Positions 1-8,634 of a DNA stretch of 64,000 bases are shown piece by piece. Every line of letters begins with the position of its first letter. Positions within the stretch are counted from its first letter, which is position 1. Below the pieces are notes generated by a model, which saw only the letters and a list, made by a program, of their open reading frames with translations, had not been told where the DNA came from and ran no database searches. Both the position numbers and the translations under genes were made by a program. Origin of the DNA: Parachlamydiales bacterium (GTDB taxonomy: Bacteria; Chlamydiota; Chlamydiia; Chlamydiales; Rhabdochlamydiaceae); the NCBI GenBank assembly GCA_003153295.1, contig PLXY01000010.1:1-64000 (forward strand). Reading direction: 5' to 3'.

Positions 1-608
1 ACACGTTTTGCATTCACGCGGCGCTTGTCTACAATCGCGTATTCTACCTTCAAATCTTTCGCAAAGGCTCTCGCTAAACGAAGGCTGCCGATATCAGGCG
101 CAACAACAACACTTTTCGTCCAACCTTCTTTCTTAGCCGCTTCTACTAGAAGAGGCCGAGCCAGGAGGTTGTCGACAGGGATGTCGAAAAACCCTTGGAT
201 CTGCTCTGCATGCAAATCCATCGTGAGAACACGGGATACACCCGCTTTCTCCAGCATATTCGCGACGAGCTTTGCTGTGATCGGTACCCGCCCTTTGTCT
301 TTCCTATCCTGCCGTGCATACCCAAAATAAGGCATCACTGCAGTGATCGACCGGGCGGACGCGCGTTTCAAAGCGTCCACGATAATGAGCAATTCCATGA
401 GATAGAGGTTGGGATGCCGTGCGATCGTTTGCAAAACGAAAACATCCTTTCCGCGGACATTCTCTAAAATTTGAATGCCTATCTCTTCATCTGGAAAAGT
501 CTCAATGCGGATCTTTCCTAAACGGATTCCGAGCTCTCTTGCAATCTGCTGGGCCAACTCAGGATGAGATGTCCCTGCAAAAAGCACGATAGATCGGTCT
601 GCCGTCAT
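1..608 (-). CDS. prs: Ribose-phosphate pyrophosphokinase, C-terminal part cut by window edge
   Basis: Translating the reverse strand from the ATG ending at 608 gives about 202 residues of a PRPP synthetase. It begins MTADRSIVLFAG, followed by the conserved TFPDEEIGIQI segment, the ATP-site stretch PYFGYARQDRK and the VLTMDLHAEQIQGFFDIPVDN block. The enzyme makes PRPP from ribose 5-phosphate and ATP for nucleotide synthesis in the cytosol. The reading frame is still open at base 1, so the C-terminal third, including the PRPP loop, lies outside the window. The tRNA-Gln gene lies 22 bp upstream on the same strand, so the two may be co-transcribed. Family identity is clear from the motifs; only completeness is unknown. 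Confidence 0.95.
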   Translation of the reverse strand, partial: MTADRSIVLFAGTSHPELAQQIARELGIRLGKIRIETFPDEEIGIQILENVRGKDVFVLQTIARHPNLYLMELLIIVDALKRASARSITAVMPYFGYARQDRKDKGRVPITAKLVANMLEKAGVSRVLTMDLHAEQIQGFFDIPVDNLLARPLLVEAAKKEGWTKSVVVAPDIGSLRLARAFAKDLKVEYAIVDKRRVNAKR

Positions 609-629
609 AGAAAATATCCTAATAATACA

Positions 630-701
630 TTGGGGTGGAAGGATTCGAACCCTCGAATGGTGGTACCAAAAACCACTGCCTTACCACTTGGCGACACCCC
701 A
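630..701 (-). tRNA. tRNA-Gln (anticodon UUG)
   Basis: The reverse strand folds as a 72-nt cloverleaf. The acceptor arm is TGGGGTG paired with CACCCCA, the D arm contains AAGTGGTAAGGC, the anticodon stem GTGGT/ACCAC encloses a loop with TTG at the anticodon position, and the T arm contains GGTTCGAATCC. The sequence closely resembles bacterial tRNA-Gln. The 3' CCA is not encoded, so it must be added after transcription. It sits just upstream of prs on the same strand. Confidence 0.95.
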
Positions 702-927
702 GCCGTCCTAAAAAATAGCTCCGATTGAAACAATCTGAGATTATTCTCTAAAGACCGACAATGCTACTCGAGTTCAGTATTTTAAATCAACTGGCCAAGG
801 GGTTTGACGTGAGTCTAAAAATAAAACCACCCCTTACAGCACGTAACATGATTATAATAAGCCGCTTATATAGCTAATTAATTAATTAAAAAATTCAGGT
901 ATAATTTAGGCAAAAAAGAGGTTTTAA

Positions 928-1326
928 GTGTCAATACAAGCAGACTTAGAAAATATAATTACCCATATGTTCATCAAACCTGCTTTGGAATCCCCTCAAC
1001 TTGAAGCTAACGCACGACATTTAGGTTATGATATTGAAGAAACTTTTCACGAAGATGAATTTAAGACGTTTAACCATCAACTCTTTAAAAACCACATTGC
1101 CCCTTTGATTCAAACTTATATAAATTCTGAAGCCGCAAAACAACTTGACAGCCGAGCGCTCTCAATTGATGTTACAGCGACTTTTGAACCTATACTGGAA
1201 GGATGTCTTAGAAAAACATGTAAAATTATTCCAGGTCGTTGGGATGATTATGGACCACCAAATTATGCCCTCTGGAATTGGATAGCTTCTCGTTACCCGT
1301 TTAATCTATGGTTTACCAAAATGTAG
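928..1326 (+). CDS. Hypothetical protein, 132 aa
   Basis: An open frame of 132 codons starts at a GTG (928-930) with a purine-rich AAAGAGG about 8 bases upstream. The product is soluble, mildly acidic and without a signal peptide, membrane segment or motif I recognise. It has aromatic residues clustered at the C-terminus (ALWNWIASRYPFNLWF). Nothing overlaps it on the other strand and the upstream 200 bp is AT-rich, as expected of a promoter region. It may be a lineage-specific chlamydial protein; function unknown. Confidence 0.55.
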   Translation: MSIQADLENIITHMFIKPALESPQLEANARHLGYDIEETFHEDEFKTFNHQLFKNHIAPLIQTYINSEAAKQLDSRALSIDVTATFEPILEGCLRKTCKIIPGRWDDYGPPNYALWNWIASRYPFNLWFTKM

Positions 1327-1513
1327 ACCAAACGGGCTGCGTTGCTAAACTTTGAAGCCCGTTACTCATTGATCGACTAGGGATAAAACCTTGACCTTCA
1401 CTGCTTAGCGTGTCATTGATTCCCATGAGGAATCAATTTATTAATTTCTTCCTCGCAATTCTTTACCTGATCCTGAACATTTCCATTCTTCAGATCCTTA
1501 GAATTTGAAATTT

Positions 1514-3148
1514 TTAAAAAACAGGTTTGAGCTTCTTGAAATCCTTTGATTTTTTTTCTAGATCCTTTTCTAGAGAAGCTAAGTTAAAACGGCAGCGCCC
1601 TTCGATAGATTTAGCAGCTGGAAAATTCTTAAAATTATTTTCAATTTTTAAAAAACAAGTTAGAGCGTCTCTATAACCTTTTTTTTGTGCTTCCAGATCT
1701 TTTTCTAAAATGGCTAAGTTAAAGCGACATTTAGCTTCACTAAATCTAAAATCTTGAAAAGAAATATTTTTAGGATCAACAACTTCTAAAAAACACGCTA
1801 GAGCTTGTCGATAACCTTCTAATTTTTTCGTCATATTCTCTTTTTCCAGGAAAGCCAGCTCAGAATAAGACTCGCCTTCAAAATATTTTGCTTGGTAAAA
1901 GTTAGGATTAGAACGACTAATTTTTAAACAGCAACCAATAGCTTGTTTAAAACCATTTAGTTTTTCTTCAAAATTATTCACTAGCCGGGCTAATTTATAA
2001 TAGCAGGCCCCCGCCAAAAATTGAGCGCTTTGAAAATCAAGATGGGAATTTTTTACTTTAGAAAAACATTCAATAGCTTTTTGACCCAGGTTTTTATCCA
2101 GGTTCTCCTTGGGACCTGCTAACTTAAAATAACATAGTCCTTCTCGAAACTTAGCACTTTGAAAATGGAGATTGTTAGGATCAATAACTTCTGAAAAACA
2201 AGTTAGAGCCGCATTATATTTTTTCAATTTTTCTTCCCATCTAATTTCCAGCTCCGCTAGATAAAAGAGAGAAAGTCCTTTCATGTATTTAACATTTTGA
2301 CACGCATTATTAGAACCTATTATTGCAAAGCATTCTTGAGCTGCCTGATACCCCATTTGTTGAACTACCCGATTCTCATCTAAACGGGCCAACTCAAAAA
2401 GGCAACACCCTTCTTGATATTTAGCCCCTAGAACATCGATGTTTTTAGAATGAATAAAAAAGGGGAAACGAGTAAGAGCTTCGCGATAGCCTCTTTGTTG
2501 ACCTTCCCGGCTGGCGTCTAGACGAGCTAAATTAAAATAGCAGAGCATTTCTTCATATTTAACGTTTTGAAAATTATTATCGCTAGGATCAACGACGTGT
2601 GAAAAGCAACTCAGAGCTGATGTATACTCATTTTGCTTATCGCTTGGATTCTCAGCTAGAACGGCTAATTCAAAATGGCAAACACCTTCCAAGTATTTAG
2701 CTTTTCGAAAATGAGGATCTAAAGGATTTGAAACGACTAAAAAACAAGCGATAGCGCTTCGAAGATCGTTCGGCTTCGTTTTCACATTCTTCTCTGAACT
2801 TTTCTTCCACCATTGCTCTCCAGCATTAAACGCCTTTCTTTGCTCCACTGCAGAATCAGGGACAGAAGAAATGTTTTTCAGCGGAATCGCTGGAAGAACT
2901 GGCGGGGCTGGGAGAAGAGGCCTCACAGTGAGAGTCACTGGAGTTACTATTGCTGACATGGGGAAAGAAACAGAATTAGAGCTTGCCAAAGGGCCTTGAT
3001 TCCGAAACCTTTTAGCAGCCAATAGAGAAAGTTCAGCACGAGTAAGTTTGCGTTTAGTCCCTAGTTCTTCTTTATCTGTAAGCCTTTGCATTGCGGCAAG
3101 AGCTAAATGGTCCAACGTCGAGGATGAAAATTTATCTATAGCTGCCAT
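1514..3148 (-). CDS. TPR-like tandem-repeat protein, 544 aa
   Basis: After an N-terminal region of about 110 residues (partly Pro/Val-rich near 60-95), the rest is built from roughly ten imperfect repeats of 35-40 residues. The approximate consensus is YxxALxCFxxVxxxxxxFqxAKYxEGxCyFxLAxLExxxxxK. This helix-turn-helix spacing is what TPR or Sel1-type solenoids show, so a protein-protein interaction scaffold is likely. There is no signal peptide and no membrane segment. The ATG is preceded on the reverse strand by TCAGGAGGCGATA, a strong ribosome binding site. A shorter, damaged paralogue lies just upstream on the same strand, which points to local duplication. Such repeat proteins are often secreted effectors in amoeba-associated bacteria, but no export signal is visible here. 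Confidence 0.75.
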   Translation of the reverse strand: MAAIDKFSSSTLDHLALAAMQRLTDKEELGTKRKLTRAELSLLAAKRFRNQGPLASSNSVSFPMSAIVTPVTLTVRPLLPAPPVLPAIPLKNISSVPDSAVEQRKAFNAGEQWWKKSSEKNVKTKPNDLRSAIACFLVVSNPLDPHFRKAKYLEGVCHFELAVLAENPSDKQNEYTSALSCFSHVVDPSDNNFQNVKYEEMLCYFNLARLDASREGQQRGYREALTRFPFFIHSKNIDVLGAKYQEGCCLFELARLDENRVVQQMGYQAAQECFAIIGSNNACQNVKYMKGLSLFYLAELEIRWEEKLKKYNAALTCFSEVIDPNNLHFQSAKFREGLCYFKLAGPKENLDKNLGQKAIECFSKVKNSHLDFQSAQFLAGACYYKLARLVNNFEEKLNGFKQAIGCCLKISRSNPNFYQAKYFEGESYSELAFLEKENMTKKLEGYRQALACFLEVVDPKNISFQDFRFSEAKCRFNLAILEKDLEAQKKGYRDALTCFLKIENNFKNFPAAKSIEGRCRFNLASLEKDLEKKSKDFKKLKPVF

Positions 3149-3202
3149 TATCGCCTCCTGAAAAAAAAGTAAATTGACGATGGTTTTATCACAGATAAGA
3201 AT

Positions 3203-3228
3203 AAAAAACCCAGCCCTTATGCCGGGTT
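3203..3228 (-). terminator. Rho-independent terminator
   Basis: On the reverse strand an 8-bp stem (AACCCGGC / GCTGGGTT, one G-T pair) with a 6-nt loop is followed by a T run. It lies just after the damaged repeat-protein gene and upstream of the next gene, so it would end transcription from the 3.2-3.6 kb gene. Confidence 0.7.
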
Positions 3229-3573
3229 ATTTGAGGGAAAGCGCTTAAGTGGACGGAAGCTTTTGAAGTTGCCGCTGGCATTCAATTTTTTGATCTTCTC
3301 GCGCGGGCAAACCCCGCCCTTTAGGGCTGGGTTTGCCCGCGCGAGAAGATCAGAAATCTGAGAAAAGCAAGTAAGCGCTTTACGATATTCCTGCTGCTTA
3401 ACTGCGAGATTTTCTTCTAGCAAAGCTAACTCAAAATTGCATTGACCTTTCATCAAATGGACCTCTTGCAAGACAGAACTATCCACATCTGAAAAACAAG
3501 CTAGAGCTTCTTGATAATTTTTTTGAAGCATTTCAGGTTTCGCTTCTTTTGTACATCGATCCATATACCGCAT
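3217..3573 (-). pseudogene. Disrupted fragment of a TPR-like repeat protein
   Basis: The frame encodes two repeats of the same type as the neighbouring 544-aa protein (NYQEALACFSDV, KGQCNFELALLEENL, EYRKALTCFSQISD). It then runs into a palindrome (3292-3351) and an unrelated tail. If the 52-bp palindrome plus one copy of the flanking GATC is removed, the frame continues as ISDQKIECQRQLQKLPST and stops at 3245-3247, which looks like the original C-terminus. The palindrome therefore caused a frameshift. The N-terminus is also short: the in-frame sequence upstream of the ATG is open only back to a stop near 3641. I read this as a decaying duplicate, though the truncated protein might still be expressed. 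Confidence 0.65.
3292..3351. repeat. Palindromic insertion, 52 bp, flanked by GATC duplication
   Basis: Bases 3291-3314 and 3329-3352 are perfect 24-bp inverted repeats, and the 14-bp centre pairs further with one mismatch. The outermost GATC occurs on both sides, as expected for a 4-bp target duplication, although GATC is itself palindromic so the boundary is ambiguous. Deleting 56 bp restores an uninterrupted reading frame in the host gene, which is direct evidence of insertion. It carries no gene and resembles a very small non-autonomous element. Confidence 0.7.
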
Positions 3574-3648
3574 CCCTTCTTGAAAAAAATTCTTTTCTTG
3601 ACCAGGGGGCTTTGGCTTATTGACATTCTTTTCCTGACTTCATCGGAA

Positions 3649-3674
3649 TAAAAAAACCCGGCGAATGCCGGGTT
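3649..3674 (-). terminator. Rho-independent terminator after the DUF2608 gene
   Basis: On the reverse strand AACCCGGC, loop ATTC and GCCGGGTT form a perfect 8-bp stem followed by seven T residues. It begins 27 bp after the stop codon of the DUF2608 gene and precedes the damaged repeat-protein gene. Confidence 0.85.
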
Positions 3675-3700
3675 ATGGATTATCGTAGATAAAAAATCCT

Positions 3701-4555
3701 TTAATCTAAATTGCCATACTTCTCGACAAGCTTTTTGAAAAGCGCGTCTGCAGAAGGATTTTCCAGGGCAGCGGCCTTTTCAGCAGCTTGTTCATCAGTC
3801 AAAACTTCATTTTTTTCCAAGAGAGTTTCTAACTGGATTGTGGCGATTAATGGATTGAAATCTTTTCGTTCTTTTTCAGCGCGTTGGTAGAGGACGCAAA
3901 CATGAGGAATTCCAGCTTCAATGAGTTTTTCTTCCACGGCTTTAAGCTGTTCCCATTTGTCATCAACAATGACAACCTTTTTAGGTTGATAGCCTGTTTC
4001 TTGGAGGATTTTTTCAATGAATTGTCCTTTAGAATAAGGATCGGTGTAAAAAATTCCATGGTGGAAGAGATAAGGGTCGGCTTTTTTCAATTCTTCAGGT
4101 ACTACCGATTTCTCAAAATGAATTCCAATATTTGTTAATTGATCATCAGTCAACTGATCGACTTTATCGACAACAGTCTCATACCAAACATTCCTTCCTC
4201 GGCCATTGATACAAAAAACAGGGATTTCCTTTTTTTGCAATTGATCGATCCATTCAACGATTTCATTTTGCACGGGTTTGACAGGTACAGCTCTTACAAC
4301 AGAAAAAGTCCATTTATCATGGAGATTGTCTGGTTGCTTCAAAAGATCTTTACCCAAATGTCTACGGATGTATTGACGCCAAGGTTTAGACCCTATGCTA
4401 AGTGATGAATCAGTAATCGTATCGGTCATCCCCAGCAGCACAAGAGTGCCTTCTTCGACATGGGGATAGATATCTTCGATATTATTTGTCTCGATAATGT
4501 CTGCTTTCAGTAGTGATGGAATCAGTAACGCAATTCCTATAAACCAGTTTTTCAT
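3701..4555 (-). CDS. Secreted DUF2608 (HAD-like) protein
   Basis: The likely start is the ATG at 4555, with AAAGGA about 6 bases upstream, rather than one seven codons earlier. This gives 284 residues with a signal peptide (MKNWFIGIALLIPSLLKA). The body has HAD-superfamily-like features: a first strand ending in TLVLLGMTDT where HAD enzymes have DxD, a central IPVFCINGRG strand, and a late KVVIVDDKWEQLKAVEE segment like HAD motif IV. It matches the DUF2608 family that is common in Chlamydiae and Legionella, whose activity is not established. The first acidic residue of the catalytic pair is not obvious, so phosphatase activity is uncertain. Probably periplasmic or secreted. Confidence 0.8.
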   Translation of the reverse strand: MKNWFIGIALLIPSLLKADIIETNNIEDIYPHVEEGTLVLLGMTDTITDSSLSIGSKPWRQYIRRHLGKDLLKQPDNLHDKWTFSVVRAVPVKPVQNEIVEWIDQLQKKEIPVFCINGRGRNVWYETVVDKVDQLTDDQLTNIGIHFEKSVVPEELKKADPYLFHHGIFYTDPYSKGQFIEKILQETGYQPKKVVIVDDKWEQLKAVEEKLIEAGIPHVCVLYQRAEKERKDFNPLIATIQLETLLEKNEVLTDEQAAEKAAALENPSADALFKKLVEKYGNLD

Positions 4556-4702
4556 ATTGTATCCTTTTTTTAGCATGCCATGAACTTGGTTGTTGAATAA
4601 TAACAGGATAGGGGCACTTCACGTCAACAGGATGTCTATTATTTTTTTATTTACCCGGCTTTCCATTTGATCCCTGAGACGATTATTGCTAGGATAGAAT
4701 TC

Positions 4703-5950
4703 ATGCGAGAAGTTTTTGCTAAAGCAATTGGAATGTTAAAGCACCGAGGAATCCAAGTCGTCGTCATTTTAACGGCCTATCTTTTAGCGGCCCCCTATTT
4801 ATCCCTTCATACTCATCAGGCACTCTATACAATAAGTGTATTCATTAAAGATCTTTTGGTCTGGATGCTTCCGGTGACAGTAGGATTATTTATTGCGCAT
4901 ACGATTTGCTCATTTCAAAAAAGCGCGCCTCTTTTTGTTGCGGCAATCATTTTATTCGAAGCTATTTCCAACTTAAGCAGTGTGTGGTATGCCTTCGGCG
5001 CAGGACATATTGCCATCGATTTTTTACCTACCATCAGCCTGCCCAGCGCCCATATCGAATTTGACGCCTTATGGCGTTTACCGCTGACAAAGCCTCAATG
5101 GTGGTCGGCTGACAAAGGGACTCTCTTGGGACTTTTGTTAGGTTTTTTTGCCCTCTGGAGCAAAAATAGCGGCTTAAAACAAGCCATCGAACGAGGGAAA
5201 GATAGAGCCCAATGGATGCTGACTAAAATTTTCTCTCGGCTTATCCCCCTCTTTGTTCTGGGATTTGTTGCCCGCATGTATCAAACTCAGATGCTACATC
5301 ATGTATTCACCCACTACGGGACTCTTTTAGTCTGGCTGGTGTTTTATTTGAGCGTGTATATTGCATTCCTAATTTGGCTGGGAAGCGACGGCTCTTTCAA
5401 AAGCTTTTTAAAAAACTTAAAACATTTGCTTCCGGCCGGAGGAATTGCCTTTACATCAGGTTGCAGCCTATCGACCATGCCATGGACTATTCAGGGAGCT
5501 TCAAAAAATTTGCAGCATCCTGACTTTGCCAAAGCAGTCATCCCTGCAACAACCAATATTCAACAAATTGGCGACTGCATCATCAATACTTTTCTCTGCT
5601 TTTTGATCTATACACACTTTTACGGCCAAAGCCCTGATTTTTTAACCTGGATCTACTTCAGCCTGGTGTTCGTTCTAGCCCGTTTTGCCACTGCGGCTGT
5701 TTTAGGGGGAGCGATCTTTATCATGATTCCCATTTATGAAAACTATCTCCTTTTTAATCCGGAAATGATCGCTATTATTCTTGCCTTCAATGTTGTTCTC
5801 GATCCGTTGGTGACAAGTTCTAATGTCGTAGCCAATGGAGCGCTTTGCCGTGTTTTTGAAAAAAGCTGGCTTGCACTTTTAAGACTTCTTCCCTCTTTAA
5901 AAAAGAAAGTCAGTTCTTCGCATGCCGTGAAGCCTGCAGATGAAGGATGA
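4703..5950 (+). CDS. SDF-type (sodium:dicarboxylate symporter-like) membrane transporter
   Basis: The ATG at 4703 has TAGGATAGAATTC upstream and is preferred over a TTG 36 bp earlier; the product is 415 residues. It is highly hydrophobic with about eight to ten membrane segments. The C-terminal half carries features of the DAACS/SDF fold: a serine-rich hairpin (TSGCSLSTMPWTIQGAS), then VIPATTNIQQIGDCIINTF where the family has its NMDGT-type helix, and DPLVTSSNVVANGA near the end where the family has its DRxxTxxNVxGD helix. The family moves glutamate, aspartate or dicarboxylates with Na+ or H+ across the inner membrane. Sequence is divergent, so the substrate is unknown. Its last 41 bases overlap the convergent glycosyltransferase gene. 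Confidence 0.65.
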   Translation: MREVFAKAIGMLKHRGIQVVVILTAYLLAAPYLSLHTHQALYTISVFIKDLLVWMLPVTVGLFIAHTICSFQKSAPLFVAAIILFEAISNLSSVWYAFGAGHIAIDFLPTISLPSAHIEFDALWRLPLTKPQWWSADKGTLLGLLLGFFALWSKNSGLKQAIERGKDRAQWMLTKIFSRLIPLFVLGFVARMYQTQMLHHVFTHYGTLLVWLVFYLSVYIAFLIWLGSDGSFKSFLKNLKHLLPAGGIAFTSGCSLSTMPWTIQGASKNLQHPDFAKAVIPATTNIQQIGDCIINTFLCFLIYTHFYGQSPDFLTWIYFSLVFVLARFATAAVLGGAIFIMIPIYENYLLFNPEMIAIILAFNVVLDPLVTSSNVVANGALCRVFEKSWLALLRLLPSLKKKVSSSHAVKPADEG

Positions 5951-6494
5951 CAGGACGGGAGCATTTAGCATCGATGGGATGCCCTAATATTTTTATATAG
6001 GACAAGGGAAGACTCCTTAAATTTTTTTTCTGAGATAGAACGACATTTCTAAGAGCGATCTGGTCCCAGAATTCTTCGGTCCGCTGCGGATCGATCAAAA
6101 GCCTTTGACATTCTTGCGCCCAGGTTTTCAAAATATCAAACCCTCCTTCTGTATGATTGACAAAGATAGTGCCAGAACGGACTTTGGAAGGATGGTCAGG
6201 CTGCAGGTCTGCTTGAGAAAAAACGGCGAAATCTTTTTCGAACACTTTCAGTGGTTTGGGCTTTTGCACAAAAACGGCATCGACATCGACCCACAGGACA
6301 GGCCGTTTTAAGGTTTGAAGTTTTTCCGCGATAAAAAAAGGTTTATAAGCGCAATTGAGTTCCCAAGATCCATACGAATTAATCCCCTCGATATGATGCT
6401 CAATACCAAACTTCTCACAAGAAGCGATCAAATGGTGGGCATCGAGTTGGTAAGGAGTATCTTTGGTGTAGAAAGAAATGACTAAGGGAAACAT
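5910..6494 (-). CDS. Putative glycosyltransferase with DXD motif, 194 aa
   Basis: The protein starts MFPLVISFYTKDTPY and has the GT-A fold sequence RPVLWVDVDAVFVQKP, with a DVD metal-binding motif near residue 74. A later RSGTIFVNHTEGGFDILKTWAQE segment and FWDQIAL are typical of nucleotide-diphospho-sugar transferases. AGGAATAAAG precedes the ATG. The reaction is presumably sugar transfer from a nucleotide sugar to a surface glycan or protein in the cytosol; donor and acceptor cannot be told. It is divergent from glgA with 41 bp between the starts, and its 3' end overlaps the transporter gene. Confidence 0.7.
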   Translation of the reverse strand: MFPLVISFYTKDTPYQLDAHHLIASCEKFGIEHHIEGINSYGSWELNCAYKPFFIAEKLQTLKRPVLWVDVDAVFVQKPKPLKVFEKDFAVFSQADLQPDHPSKVRSGTIFVNHTEGGFDILKTWAQECQRLLIDPQRTEEFWDQIALRNVVLSQKKNLRSLPLSYIKILGHPIDAKCSRPVILHLQASRHAKN

Positions 6495-6535
6495 CTTTAT
6501 TCCTTTTTTTTCAAAAATGCACTACTAAGATAAAA

Positions 6536-8014
6536 ATGCACGTTATCCATATTGCTTCAGAGCTTGCCCCCATTGCCAAAGTCGGCGGTCTTGCCGATGT
6601 GGTCTTCGGTCTAGCTCGAGAGACGCAAAAAAAAGGGCATACTGTCGAGATCTTAATCCCCAAGTACGATTGCCTAGACTATTCCGCTCTGCAAAATTTA
6701 AAACCTGAGTTCCGCGAACTCTGGTCTTTCGATGGGCCGTACCGTTACCATAATACGATTTGGTCGGCTGAAGTCCAAGGCCTAAAAGTTCTTTTACTAG
6801 AGCCCCATCATCCAGGATATTATTTTAGTCGCGGGTCGATTTACGGATCTCCGGACGATGTTGACAGGTTTATCTATTTTTCCCGCGCTTCTCTGGAATA
6901 CCTCTTCAAGTCAGGAAAAAATCCCGACATTATTCATATCCATGATTGGCCGACTTCTTTGGTCGCTCCCCTCTATAGAGAGATGTACACTCGATTGGGG
7001 TTCCGGACCAAGGGCGTTGTCTTGACTATCCACAACCTTCAGCATCAAGGCAAATGCTCACCTCAAAATATTACACGCGCAGGCTTGAGAGGAGAAGATT
7101 TCCTGACTCCTGCAAAAATGCAAGATCCTTTCCTTCCTTCTAATCTCAATTTGCTCAAAGGCGGGATCGAATATTCCGATTTCATTACGACTGTTTCCCC
7201 GACTTATGAAAAAGAGATCAGAACAGTCGAAGGCGGATGCGGCCTCAACAACCTCCTCAATAAACATCAAAGTAAGCTCCGAGGGATTCTCAATGGAATT
7301 GATTACGATTATTGGAATCCCGAGACGGATACTCTTCTCGCTGCCCAATATAATGCCAAGAGCATAGTTCAAGGGAAAGAAGCCAATAAAGCGGAATTGA
7401 GGAAGAAATTTGGACTTAAAGAATCGAAAGGCCCTCTTGTTTGCGCGATCACTCGATTGGTTCCTCAAAAAGGTCCTGAGCTCATTCAGTACGGCCTGAA
7501 GAAAACGCTAGAGAAAGAAGGACAGGCGGCTCTTTTAGGAACCCCCGCGACACCAGAAATGGAAGCTGCATTCAAAACACTACAGAAAGATCTCTCCAAG
7601 AATAAAAATGCCCTGATCCATTTGGAATATAACGAGCAGCTCGCTCATTTGACCTATGCTGCTGCCGATATGATCTTGATCCCCTCTATTTTTGAGCCTT
7701 GCGGTTTAAGCCAAATGATTGGATTGCGCTATGGATGTGTTCCCATTGTGCGTTATACCGGCGGTCTAGCCGATTCCGTCTTTGATGTCGATACCTCTAA
7801 AAAGCCTGAAAATGAACGGAACGGTTTTGTCTTTGATTTCCCGGATACTTCCGGGGTCGATTGGGCTTTAGACCGAGCTTTTAAATATTTTAAAGAACCC
7901 GCTAAATGGGCGAAGATCGTCGAACGCGGGATGCAATGCGATTATAGCTGGAGCCGCTCTGCCGATGCTTATCTACAGATTTATCAGCAGCTCAATGAGC
8001 AAAAGCCTTCTTGA
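6536..8014 (+). CDS. glgA: Glycogen synthase
   Basis: The 492-residue product is a GT5 glycogen synthase that extends alpha-1,4-glucan from ADP-glucose. It shows the KVGGLADV nucleotide-sugar loop at residues 15-22, the IHIHDWPTSLVAPL and LTIHNLQHQG blocks of the N-terminal Rossmann domain, and the C-terminal PSIFEPCGLSQMIGLRYG motif with the catalytic EPCGL. Length fits the bacterial family. Chlamydiae store glycogen, and glgA next to pgsA is also the order in Chlamydia. The last 23 bases overlap the convergent pgsA gene. Confidence 0.97.
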   Translation: MHVIHIASELAPIAKVGGLADVVFGLARETQKKGHTVEILIPKYDCLDYSALQNLKPEFRELWSFDGPYRYHNTIWSAEVQGLKVLLLEPHHPGYYFSRGSIYGSPDDVDRFIYFSRASLEYLFKSGKNPDIIHIHDWPTSLVAPLYREMYTRLGFRTKGVVLTIHNLQHQGKCSPQNITRAGLRGEDFLTPAKMQDPFLPSNLNLLKGGIEYSDFITTVSPTYEKEIRTVEGGCGLNNLLNKHQSKLRGILNGIDYDYWNPETDTLLAAQYNAKSIVQGKEANKAELRKKFGLKESKGPLVCAITRLVPQKGPELIQYGLKKTLEKEGQAALLGTPATPEMEAAFKTLQKDLSKNKNALIHLEYNEQLAHLTYAAADMILIPSIFEPCGLSQMIGLRYGCVPIVRYTGGLADSVFDVDTSKKPENERNGFVFDFPDTSGVDWALDRAFKYFKEPAKWAKIVERGMQCDYSWSRSADAYLQIYQQLNEQKPS

Positions 8015-8579
8015 TCAGTTTCCAATTCGCCGAGATATATTCACAGCCGGAGACTAAACTATAAAGCGCTGCGATTCCTGCTGCATAGAAGCACATGAGC
8101 TGGAAAGATTCTAACTCCAAGCAGCCTCTGCTATAGACAGTCATAAGAATTAAGATAAAAAATGCCACTGTCGCTTGAACGACCGCTTTGACTTTGCCAC
8201 TGAAGCGAGCGGCTAAAGCGACTCCTTGCAGAGCGCACAAGGTGCGGAGGGATGTGACAATCGATTCCCGAAGTAAGAAGATCAAAACGATCAAAAGCGG
8301 AAGCTGAACGACTCCTTGCGTAAACGACAAAAACACCGTCAACCGGAAGATGCTGTCGGCCATCGGATCTAAGACTTTACCAAGATCTGTGACTTTATTA
8401 TGTTTGCGAGCTAAATACCCATCAAAAAAATCAGAAAGTTCGCAAATCGATACAATACCCAAAAGAACATAGGGCAGTCCTACGACTGAAATTCCCCAGG
8501 ATGTGCCATAGAGATAGAGCACCAAAAATATGGGACTCATCACAACACGAATAAAAGTTAGGTAAAATGGTAAGCTCAT
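7992..8579 (-). CDS. pgsA: CDP-diacylglycerol--glycerol-3-phosphate 3-phosphatidyltransferase
   Basis: The 195-residue membrane protein carries the full CDP-alcohol phosphatidyltransferase signature DGx2ARx8Gx3Dx3D as DGYLARKHNKVTDLGKVLDPMAD at about residues 53-75. It has about five or six hydrophobic segments. The enzyme makes phosphatidylglycerol phosphate from CDP-diacylglycerol and glycerol 3-phosphate in the inner membrane. It is convergent and overlapping with glgA, as in Chlamydia. A 166-bp inverted-repeat element sits between it and the upstream rlmN gene. Confidence 0.93.
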   Translation of the reverse strand: MSLPFYLTFIRVVMSPIFLVLYLYGTSWGISVVGLPYVLLGIVSICELSDFFDGYLARKHNKVTDLGKVLDPMADSIFRLTVFLSFTQGVVQLPLLIVLIFLLRESIVTSLRTLCALQGVALAARFSGKVKAVVQATVAFFILILMTVYSRGCLELESFQLMCFYAAGIAALYSLVSGCEYISANWKLIKKAFAH

Positions 8580-8634
8580 CTGAGGTATGTATACTGATTT
8601 GTAGGGATTTTACGCATCTAGTTTTTTAATACGT

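Noticed and set aside
1330-1363. Inverted repeat AACGGGCT/AGCCCGTT after the 132-aa gene, considered as a terminator
   Set aside because: The loop is 17 nt and no T run follows on either strand, so it is weak as a Rho-independent terminator.
3649-3674. Considered as another copy of the small palindromic element seen at 3.3 kb
   Set aside because: Sequence is unrelated to that element, the stem is short and a T run follows, so it is an ordinary terminator.
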